64,000 nucleotides of DNA, from NCBI RefSeq assembly GCF_006542665.1, contig NZ_AP019735.1, positions 1,922,001 through 1,986,000 of the forward strand, given 5' to 3'. The position numbers were made by a program, and so were the translations under genes. Under the pieces are notes generated by a model. That model did no database searches and was not told the DNA's origin. It saw nothing but the letters and a program-made list of their open reading frames with translations. Position 1 is the stretch's first letter. The number at the start of each line of letters is the position of its first letter. Below are positions 1 through 7,205 of the stretch, one piece after another. The stretch is from Alistipes communis. Its GTDB lineage: Bacteria > Bacteroidota > Bacteroidia > Bacteroidales > Rikenellaceae.

Positions 1-768
<768 letters not shown>

Positions 769-808
769 AGCTTTTACGGAATTTGATGTGTTTTACGAAT
801 CGGTGAAA

Positions 809-1078
809 TTACAACGTTGCCAGAATATCCGACTGTTTCATGATGAGGTAGTCCGTGCCGTCGACATTGATCTCCGTCCCGGCATACTTGCCGTAGAGTA
901 CCTCGTCGCCGACCTTGACCTCCATCTTGACCTCCGACGTACCGGGGCCTACGGCCACGACTTTGCCTGCCAGCGGTTTTTCTTTCGCGGTGTCGGGAAT
1001 GATAAGTCCGCCCGCGGTCTTCTCCTCGGCGGGATTCGGGAGAATGAGCACTCTGTCCGATAAAGGTTTTACGTTCAT
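809..1078 (-). CDS. groES: Co-chaperonin GroES
   Basis: This encodes the 89-residue co-chaperonin that caps GroEL. The N-terminus reads MNVKPLSDRVLILPNPAEEK. The mobile loop holds the conserved GGLIIPDTAKEKP segment around residues 24-36, and the GxVxAVGPG and GDEVLYGKYAGTE motifs follow. Length is near the usual 90-100 residues. It is first in the groES-groEL operon, 40 nt ahead of groEL. No clear TAnnTTTG box and no inverted repeat of the CIRCE type were found in the 180 nt upstream. Confidence 0.98.
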   Translation of the reverse strand: MNVKPLSDRVLILPNPAEEKTAGGLIIPDTAKEKPLAGKVVAVGPGTSEVKMEVKVGDEVLYGKYAGTEINVDGTDYLIMKQSDILATL

Positions 1079-1259
1079 AGTTCAACTATTTTTGGTTTGA
1101 CATTCGTTGAAAAATTCTCTCTGTTGCGGTTCGGGGCGGCAGCCGTACGTCCGCATGGCCGCACCGATCCGTTTTTCTGTTTTCGGTGGGGGATTCCAAC
1201 AATTGATATGCCAAACGGATTTTGGCAGACGCGGTGCCCTTTTTGGCAGATCGGGGCTG

Positions 1260-2024
1260 TCATTTTGACACGCTTCCGGACGCGGCCGGTACGGGACGCG
1301 ACATTCGAGAACCGCGGTCGGCGGCCGGCGTTTTCCCGTACGATGCGGCGCTGCGGGCCGCCTTGCGCAGACGTCGGGTTTCGCTTCGCTGCCTGTGCAG
1401 CTCGGGATCGTAGATACGGATGCCGATCGAGATGCCGATCTTGTTGGGATACCACTCCGACGAACCGTTGAAGGGATCGGGGTGCAGCGGTTGTACGGGG
1501 CGGTGCGGCTCCATCTGCGTGCGGCCGTCGAGGTCGTAGCCGTTGTAGAAGCTCGTCATCCACGACCAGCCGAAAAACACGTCGAAGACCCACCGCTTGC
1601 GGAAAATCCGTTCGTAGCCCGCACAAGCACCGAACATGAATCCGTAGCCTTTGCTGTAACGGTTTTCGAGGTGGATGCCCCAGTTCTCGATGTAGGGTTT
1701 CGACATGCGGAAAGCCATCATGCCCGCATTGCCGCCCACGTACCAGCCCCGGGCATAACCGCGGAAGTAGTAGCGGTATTCGTTCAGGAAGATGCCGAAG
1801 TGCATCGGTTTGCTCTGCCCGTCGACGTTGATCGATTTCCACGGCGAATAGACGAACTCCGTCTGGAAGGCGGAGTGGTCGGTCAACCGGAACTCTACGG
1901 CAGGGTTGACGACTCCTACGAGTGCGTAGAGGCCGTTGAGTTTCGCGTAGATCTGTGCGTCGGTCGCTGCGGGACGGAGCAGCGAGGCGAGCAGGAGCAG
2001 CGACGAGATACCGAAACGTTTCAT
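1260..2024 (-). CDS. DUF3575-family outer-membrane protein
   Basis: The 254-residue product begins at ATG 2024 with a clear signal peptide (MKRFGISSLLLLASLL, cleavage probably after ATDA). The frame stays open far upstream, but the signal peptide and the promoter at 2049-2079 fix this start. The mature part alternates aromatic and polar strands with repeated motifs (YYFRGYARGWYVGGNAG, GYGFMFGACAGYERIF), as in DUF3575 proteins, predicted small outer-membrane barrels of unknown function. The strand pattern ends around GISIGIRIYDPE. The last 40 or so residues are basic and low in complexity, so the true end could differ if there is a late frameshift. Function is unknown. Confidence 0.8.
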   Translation of the reverse strand: MKRFGISSLLLLASLLRPAATDAQIYAKLNGLYALVGVVNPAVEFRLTDHSAFQTEFVYSPWKSINVDGQSKPMHFGIFLNEYRYYFRGYARGWYVGGNAGMMAFRMSKPYIENWGIHLENRYSKGYGFMFGACAGYERIFRKRWVFDVFFGWSWMTSFYNGYDLDGRTQMEPHRPVQPLHPDPFNGSSEWYPNKIGISIGIRIYDPELHRQRSETRRLRKAARSAASYGKTPAADRGSRMSRPVPAASGSVSK

Positions 2025-2048
2025 CTTCGATGAGGTGTGTGTTGCGTG

Positions 2049-2079
2049 CAAAGATACGAATAAGTGAGGGCAGAAGCAA
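2049..2079 (-). promoter_or_regulatory. Bacteroidota promoter for the DUF3575 gene
   Basis: On the minus strand TATCTTTG (2056-2049) fits the -7 box TAnnTTTG, and TTG (2079-2077) lies exactly 20 nt upstream as the -33 box. Transcription should start about 2042, giving a leader of roughly 18 nt. Confidence 0.6.
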
Positions 2080-2645
2080 GCGCCGGCTTGATTATGCCGA
2101 GACGAAGTATCTGAGACGAAGTCAAAGATACGAATAAGCGGGGGCAATGTCGAATTTATTCGAACATTGCCGAGCGGCGGGCTTCGGCGCAGCCGAAGTC
2201 GGAAAAGCAGGGCCAGAAACAAACGACCGGTTCGGTTCTGCCGGAGCACGACGTCCGGGGTGCAGTCGTAGAGGCGGAAAACGAGGAGCGAAGGGAAACT
2301 CGCTTGCTTCGTTTTGCGAGATGCGTCTCCGCGAAAGTTCCCCTGATCCATTCGATAGATGCGCCGAACGTGGGTGTGCTGTCCGCCGAACGGCCGAGCT
2401 ACCGGCGAATGCCGGCGAGCGACCGTCCGCCGCATGGGGCGGGGTTTTCCTGCTGGCAGCGTTCGGCGACGCCGGACGGTCGACACGGAACATCGTCGGG
2501 ATGTTTTGGCGAAAGAAGCCTGCTTCGCGAATCGTTCCGTCGGAAATCGATTCCGTCGGCTCCGCGGGTTCCTGTACACGCCGGAACCCGACGCTCTTTT
2601 CCCGAAACGCCCGTCGCCGGTTCGAATAATTTTCGGGCGAAATCC
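2080..2645. other. Intergenic stretch without a supported gene
   Basis: Frames are open on both strands here because the DNA is GC-rich, but none has a start signal, family motif or believable protein composition. A second copy of CAAAGATACGAATAAG with a short G-rich tail (2123-2138) repeats the promoter region at 2049-2064. No RNA gene was recognised. Confidence 0.5.
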
Positions 2646-2676
2646 TTGCACAGACCAAAAAAACGTATTACATTTG
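2646..2676 (+). promoter_or_regulatory. Promoter of tRNA-His
   Basis: TTG at 2646-2648, a 20-nt spacer and TACATTTG at 2669-2676 match the Bacteroidota -33/-7 consensus. The expected start is near 2683, about 30 nt ahead of the mature tRNA. Confidence 0.65.
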
Positions 2677-2715
2677 CACACCGATTCGTGAAGTTCCGGC
2701 TTTGCGGTCGAAACG

Positions 2716-2789
2716 GTGGATGTAGCTCAGTCGGTTAGAGTGACGGATTGTGGTTCCGAAGGTCGTGGGTTCGAGTCCCATCTTCCACC
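2716..2789 (+). tRNA. tRNA-His (anticodon GTG)
   Basis: The cloverleaf can be drawn by eye: acceptor GTGGATG/CTTCCAC (one T-T mismatch), D stem GCTC/GAGT, anticodon stem ACGGA/TCCGA with loop TTGTGGT, T arm GTGGG-TTCGAGT-CCCAT. The anticodon is GTG. A G at 2715 can serve as the G(-1) typical of tRNA-His, facing C73 at 2789, which supports the identity. CCA is not encoded. The 3' half is the integration site of the island that follows, and a degraded copy lies at 25110-25130. Confidence 0.95.
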
Positions 2790-2926
2790 CTCGAAGTTCT
2801 TGAAATAAAGAGTAATGCGAAGCAAAAAACCTTATGTATCAGCGATATGTAAGGTTTTTTCGTTTTTTAGGCGATGTATTCGAGCGTATAAAAAAGCAGG
2901 TTGCCCGGACCGAAATCGTGACCTGT
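2769..2926 (+). repeat. Left direct repeat (candidate attL), overlapping tRNA-His
   Basis: This 158-nt segment starts in the T arm of tRNA-His and is matched almost base for base by 25110-25266. Two blocks are identical: 27 nt at 2786-2812 and 40 nt at 2814-2853. The other parts carry scattered substitutions and one missing base. Identity across the tRNA 3' end, followed directly by an integrase gene, is the standard picture of an att site. The mismatches mean it is old or was formed from two related but different sites. Confidence 0.75.
2824..2860 (+). terminator. Terminator hairpin after tRNA-His
   Basis: Arms at 2824-2840 and 2844-2860 pair over 17 positions (two of them G-U) around a 3-nt loop. 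The A-rich 5' arm and T-run at the 3' side make it a rho-independent terminator. A copy with small changes sits in the right repeat. Confidence 0.6.
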
Positions 2927-2956
2927 TTCGCTCGAACCGAAAATAGGTCACGATTT
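2913..2956. repeat. 12-bp inverted repeat beside attL
   Basis: AAATCGTGACCT (2913-2924) and its exact reverse complement AGGTCACGATTT (2945-2956) are 20 nt apart. The first arm lies inside the left direct repeat and recurs at the end of the right repeat; the second arm lies only on the integrase side. Position suggests a binding site for integrase or an accessory factor. Confidence 0.5.
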
Positions 2957-3040
2957 ACGATCAATGCGTTGAATTACATTGTTTTGCGTCCAATAATCTC
3001 TATGCTGCATACGTTTAACCGATCCAACCCAAGCAGCATT

Positions 3041-4259
3041 ATGAAACGCACGACATTCAGCGTGGTCTTCTTCTGCAAGAAGACGAAACTCACGAAGAAG
3101 GGCACAGCGCCGATCTATGCCCGTATCACGACCTCCGGCCGGTCGACGGAGATTTATACCCAGTGCCGGATCGAACCGGAGCATTGGAACCAGCGTTTGG
3201 AACGTTGCATGTTGCGAGACCCCGTTTCTACGCAGATCAACGGGATTCTCGCTACTTACCGCACAAACATCCTCGCTGCCTACGGATAGCCTTATTAAGG
3301 AGGGCAAGACTCCGGACTGCTTCGCCATCAAGCACCGATTGGAACATGCGGCAGCGAGTTCGCGGATGTTCCTTGTCGAGTTTTCGAAATACTGCGACAA
3401 ACGGCAAAGGGAGGTGGGTATCCGCCTTACGCAACTCACGGCGAACAAATACCACCGTCTGCTGCGTTATATGACCGAATACATGAGAGAACAGTACAGG
3501 AAAGACGACCTGCCGCTGGATGCGATCGACTATGCATATATCGACGGATTGAATACGTTCATGCAGACGGCGCATAACTGCAAGAACAACGGCGCCGTGA
3601 ACCTGCTGTGCTGTCTGAAAAACTTTATCCTCTATGCGATACGGAACGAGTGGCTGGAAAAGAATCCGTTCCGCTACTACAAGATGAAGGTGGATCGGAC
3701 GAACGTCAAGGTTCCGCTGACGAAAGAGGAGCTCGAAACGCTTATCCACAAGCCGCTGCCGAACGACCGGCTGGCCCGCATCCGCGACGTGTTCTCGTTC
3801 TGCTGCCTGACGGGGCTGGCCTTTACGGATGTGGATCACCTGCGCAGGGAGCATATCACGACCGACGAGGACGGGACGCAGTGGATCCACAAGCCGAGGG
3901 AAAAGACGGCGGTAATGAGTCGTGTGCCGCTGCTACCGCATCCGATCGCACTGCTGCGGAAATACGAGCGGGATGAAACGTGCAGGGCGAGAGGCAAGCT
4001 GCTTCCCGTGCCGTCGAACGCGAAGATGAACGCCTATCTGAAAGAGTTGGCCGATATATGCGGTATTCGCAAACGCCTTTCGACGCACACGGCTCGTCAT
4101 ACGTTCGCTACACTCATTCTGGCAAGCGGGGCGACGCTCTACAATGTGGCCAAGATGCTGGGACACTCCAATACGAACATGACCCGCCATTATGCCCGAA
4201 TCCTCGATTCATCCATTATGCGGGACATGCAGACCGTAGCCAAAGCGATGGATCTGTAA
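3041..4259 (+). pseudogene. Bacteroides-type tyrosine integrase, frameshifted
   Basis: This site-specific recombinase would catalyse insertion and excision of the island at tRNA-His. The arm-binding domain starts at ATG 3041 (MKRTTFSVVFFCKKTKLTKKG) and stops at TAG 3287-3289 after NILAAYG. The sequence continues one base out of phase with SLIKEGKTPDCFAIKHRLE, as expected for the core-binding domain, and runs to 4259. Catalytic elements are all in the second frame: HTARHTF (His-x-x-Arg) and LGHSNTNMTRHYARI (His and Tyr nucleophile). The first Arg position reads CLTGLAFTDV, without Arg, as is known for IntDOT-type integrases. Joined length is about 405 residues, normal for the family. One indel near 3285 separates the halves; a sequencing error cannot be excluded. 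Confidence 0.85.
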
Positions 4260-4357
4260 ATCGAACGGTCAGCGAAGGCCACGAGCGGCCGTAGCGCATA
4301 AACGGACATCGCACGTCGTTACGGTCATCGAATTGTGTCGAACTTAAATCGAATCTT

Positions 4358-4648
4358 ATGGATTACATGCTCATCGAGACGGGAGCCTGCAACGAACTGC
4401 GGGCGCTCGTCGACCGCCTTCTCGAACGCATCGCCGCCTATCACGCCCGATGTATGCCTTCCGCCTCTGCGTGGTGAATGACCTCCGACGAGGTCTGCAA
4501 AGCGTTGAGTCTTTCCAAACGCGCCTTGCAGCATTACCGCACCACAGGGGTTATCCCTTACTCCTCGCTGGGCAACAGGATCGTCTTCCGCGAGGCGGAC
4601 ATCGCCCGGATTTTACAAGCGAACTTCATTCCGGCAGAAAAGCGATGA
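4358..4648 (+). pseudogene. Excisionase-like helix-turn-helix protein with an in-frame stop
   Basis: From ATG 4358 the frame gives 39 residues ending SASAW, then TGA at 4475-4477. ATG 4478 continues in the same frame with MTSDEVCKALSLSKRALQHY, a MerR/excisionase-like helix-turn-helix (HTH_17 type) ending at 4648. Related Bacteroidales proteins join these parts in a single chain of about 95 residues, so the TGA probably arose from a sense codon. The second half could still be made alone from ATG 4478. The end overlaps the next gene by ATGA, so both were co-transcribed. Such paired small HTH genes next to int usually control excision. Confidence 0.65.
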
Positions 4649-4941
4649 ACGACGGCATCATCCTGCGCACGTCGCCCGAATTTACGGCATTGTGCAAGAA
4701 CCTCCTCCAAGCGATCGAACGACTCGACGGACTGCTCGCCGAGCTACGGCCTTCGATTCGTTCGGAAACGTACCTGACAAGTGAAGAGGTGCGTATGATT
4801 TTCGACCTCTGCCCCCGCAGTTTGCAGAATTACCGCGACAACCGGCTGATTCCCTATACGACCATCGGAGGTAAGATTCTCTATCCGCAATCGGCGATCC
4901 TCGAACTGCTCGAAGCGAATTTCGTCGACGTGCGACGATAG
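4645..4941 (+). CDS. Excisionase-like helix-turn-helix protein
   Basis: The 98-residue protein starts at ATG 4645, overlapping the preceding HTH gene by four bases. The N-terminal half looks helical (LLQAIERLDGLLAELRP). It is followed by a DNA-binding HTH_17-type domain (YLTSEEVRMIFDLCPRSLQNYRDNRLIPY) ending ILYPQSAILELLEANF. These proteins act as excisionase or regulators in Bacteroides conjugative elements, which fits its position just behind the integrase. It is intact, unlike its neighbour. A longer in-frame start at 4450 is rejected because it would run through the upstream gene. Confidence 0.75.
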   Translation: MNDGIILRTSPEFTALCKNLLQAIERLDGLLAELRPSIRSETYLTSEEVRMIFDLCPRSLQNYRDNRLIPYTTIGGKILYPQSAILELLEANFVDVRR

Positions 4942-4979
4942 ACGACAAGAAGGAGGAGGACGATTTGTCCTTCTCCTTG

Positions 4980-6124
4980 TCATTTCGGAATGTGACGTAT
5001 GGAATCGTCGGGTGCGATCTCGAAAATCTTGCCTGTTCCGAAATCCAGCCGGATCGGATATTTGCGCAGGTAACGCACATACTTTCCGCCGAACGACTTC
5101 CGTATGGCTTCGGCCATGAACACCAAACCCGTGCAGACGGTTATCGGGACTTCGTACTGCGGATACCGGTGCATGATCTCGATGCGGCACTCATCCATCT
5201 CTTCGAGCGAGAACGTCTCGCCGTCGATAATGCGCAGGATGCGCCGGCACAGTTCGTAGTCGCGTTGCAGGCGGCAGATCTTCTCCGTATGTCGTTGCAG
5301 ATAGCGGCGGCAACTTCGCGCTTGGGCTGGAAGACGAGGCGGTTCGTCGCGGCGTTCTTGCCCACGAAGCACCACTCCTCCTCTCCCGTCAGCGGGTCTT
5401 TGTGCTTTATCAGGCGTTCCAGCGTGCCGCCACGCTCCAGCGCGGCCTTCTCCTGCGTGGAGAACATCATTTTGTACTCTTCATGCTCGTACTCCGGCAC
5501 GGCGAGCGGTGCGTCGAGGGTCACCTTCAGCTCGTTGTTATGGTCGCGGTAGAAGCGCGGCGAGAACATTCCCGACACCTTGATCCCGGGCATGACCTCC
5601 GCAGTCACCGGAACCAGCTCTTCGACGGGAAGACCCATACGCATCGCCTCACGTGTTTGCGGCGTCAGCGCATCGAAGTCGATGCCCAGCTCCCGCAGTG
5701 CGGCTCGCGGAATCTCCGCATGGTCGTACTTCACCCGTTCGAGTTGCATCGTATCCACACGATGATCGTACAGCGCCTTCAGCCCCTTCTCGTCGTTGGG
5801 GTTTTGCGTCAGGCGAAGCAGGTCGTTGACCACATCCTGCACGGCGTTGAAGGGTACTTTCAGAAACTGGAAGTCGACGGCTTTGTCCGACTGCGACTTG
5901 AAGCTGCGGATGAAGGCCGCCACCGCACCGCTCTTCGCGACCTCGAAAAACGACGGCGCGTTCTTTGTCAGTGGCTCCACGGTATGCACCTCGTAACGGT
6001 TGCCGCGTTCGCGCAAGTCCGAAACGACCTGCACCTCGCCCGTTCCGGGATGGCGCGCCAGAAGCGTCTCTTTGTAGTCGGGCCACCGAGGCTCCTCCGG
6101 CGCTTGATTCTTTTCCTTTTCCAT
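4980..6124 (-). pseudogene. DUF4099/DUF3945 mobile-element protein, frameshifted
   Basis: The N-terminal 280 or so residues start at ATG 6124 (MEKEKNQAPEEPRW). They show the DUF4099-DUF3945 pattern common in Bacteroidales conjugative elements: FRSFKSQSDKAVDFQFLKV-like helix, ELGIDFDALTPQ, then DAPLAVPEYEHEEYKMMF and LIKHKDPLTGEEEW. Near 5325 the good protein composition moves to another frame (RYLQRHTEKICRLQRDYELC), which runs to a stop at 4980 and ends DFGTGKIFEIAPDDSIRH. The first frame decays into low-complexity residues to 5141. This points to one gene with a single indel in a GCC-repeat, although two adjacent genes are possible. Function of the family is unknown. Confidence 0.6.
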
Positions 6125-6182
6125 AATGATTGATGATGATTGATTGATAATTCACTTCGGATGTCTCGCAGGGCATCCGTCG

Positions 6183-6190
6183 CAAATATA
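6183..6190 (-). promoter_or_regulatory. Possible -7 box for the DUF4099/DUF3945 gene
   Basis: On the minus strand this reads TATATTTG, a full match to TAnnTTTG, about 60 nt ahead of the start codon. No good -33 box stands at the right distance, so support is partial. Confidence 0.4.
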
Positions 6191-6268
6191 TCGGAGGACA
6201 AAGGGGAATCGTACCGCTGGCCGCCCGAGGCCGTTCAGGGCCGTCCGGATCTCTGAGAACACAAAAAA

Positions 6269-6291
6269 CGGATACCGAGGGACGGTATCCG
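6269..6291 (-). terminator. Terminator of the exporter operon
   Basis: CGGATACCG (6269-6277) pairs with CGGTATCCG (6283-6291) around a 5-nt loop. On the minus strand a run of six T follows. It stands 22 nt after the HlyD stop codon and closes the plug-exporter-HlyD operon. Confidence 0.8.
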
Positions 6292-6313
6292 GAAGTGAAA
6301 ACGAGGCGGTGCG

Positions 6314-7204
6314 TTATTCGGCGTTCTTATCGTAAAGCGCCCTGACGGGCTGGATGAAATGTTCGATGAGCCGCATCTCTTTGGTGATGATCTCGGCCGT
6401 GCCGTCCATGCCGTGAATGAGCGGAAGCTCCTTCTTGTACGACGTGCGCAGCGCGTCGGGAAAGGCGACGGTGACGATATAGCCCTGCGTACCGTCCGGA
6501 ACGGCGGAAATCGTCCGCACGACACCGCGCAGGATGCCGAACTCCATGTAGGGAAAGCCGTTGAGCTTCACGTTGACCTTCTGCCCCGGCTCCACATCCC
6601 CGCGTGACGCGGCCGGCAGATGAAGCCGGCCGACGACCTCCGTCTCGGCCGCGGGCAGGATGCTCGCCAGCAACTCGCCGGCTGTCGTCTGACGTCGGTA
6701 CGGACCGCTGTTGAGCAGTGTCACACGCCCGTCGGCCGGAGCCTCGACGACGTGCTGCGCCTTCCACTGAGCGATCGCCGACGTGAGCTGTTGCAGGGTC
6801 GCCTCGCTGCCATTGGCGCGGTAGGCGGCATAGGAGAAGCGCAGATCGTCGGGCAGGGTCTCGTCGGTCGGCAGCCACAGGCTCTTTTCCAGATGCTGCA
6901 CCTCGCGGTACTCGTCCCGTGTGGCGTAAAGAACGAGCACGTCGCCCTTTGCGACGGTTTGACCCTCGGTCGCGACCGCCTCGGCGATGCCGGTATGCGG
7001 CGCCGTCACGTCGACCGGCGGAGGAACGGTCGTAAGCGTGATCGTCCCCGTGACCGTCTGAGGGTAGCGGATGAAGTAACACCCCAGAAACAGCAGCGCC
7101 AGCAGAACGAAGATCAGCGTGATGCCCCAGCGCACGATCCACGACGGCATCGTGCCGATGATCTCGTCGGCCTCTTCGCTGTATGTACGGTCGTAAAGCG
7201 GCAT
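6314..7204 (-). CDS. HlyD-family membrane-fusion protein of the lanthipeptide exporter
   Basis: The 296-residue product starts at ATG 7204, one base after the stop of the exporter gene, so the two are translationally linked. An upstream in-frame start at 7255 would overlap the exporter and is rejected. After a short cytoplasmic tail there is one membrane helix (WGITLIFVLLALLFLGCYF, about residues 25-45). Next come a barrel-sandwich segment (TAPHTGIAEAVATEGQTVAKGD) and a second lipoyl half (VVEAPADGRVTLLNSGPY). The HlyD beta-barrel region follows (AASRGDVEPGQKVNVKLNGFPY). It should bridge the inner-membrane ABC exporter to the periplasm or an outer-membrane partner. It is shorter than many HlyD proteins because the coiled-coil hairpin is brief. 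Confidence 0.88.
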   Translation of the reverse strand: MPLYDRTYSEEADEIIGTMPSWIVRWGITLIFVLLALLFLGCYFIRYPQTVTGTITLTTVPPPVDVTAPHTGIAEAVATEGQTVAKGDVLVLYATRDEYREVQHLEKSLWLPTDETLPDDLRFSYAAYRANGSEATLQQLTSAIAQWKAQHVVEAPADGRVTLLNSGPYRRQTTAGELLASILPAAETEVVGRLHLPAASRGDVEPGQKVNVKLNGFPYMEFGILRGVVRTISAVPDGTQGYIVTVAFPDALRTSYKKELPLIHGMDGTAEIITKEMRLIEHFIQPVRALYDKNAE

Positions 7205-7205
7205 A

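Noticed and set aside
1079..1259. Search for a CIRCE heat-shock operator ahead of groES
   Set aside because: No TTAGCACTC-N9-GAGTGCTAA or near match was found.
2123..2130. Second CAAAGATA (TATCTTTG on the minus strand) upstream of the DUF3575 gene
   Set aside because: No -33 box at the right distance; probably a duplicated copy of the real promoter area.
2122..2658. Possible gene on the minus strand between DUF3575 and tRNA-His
   Set aside because: No start signal, no motif, and equally long frames on the other strand; it reflects GC bias.
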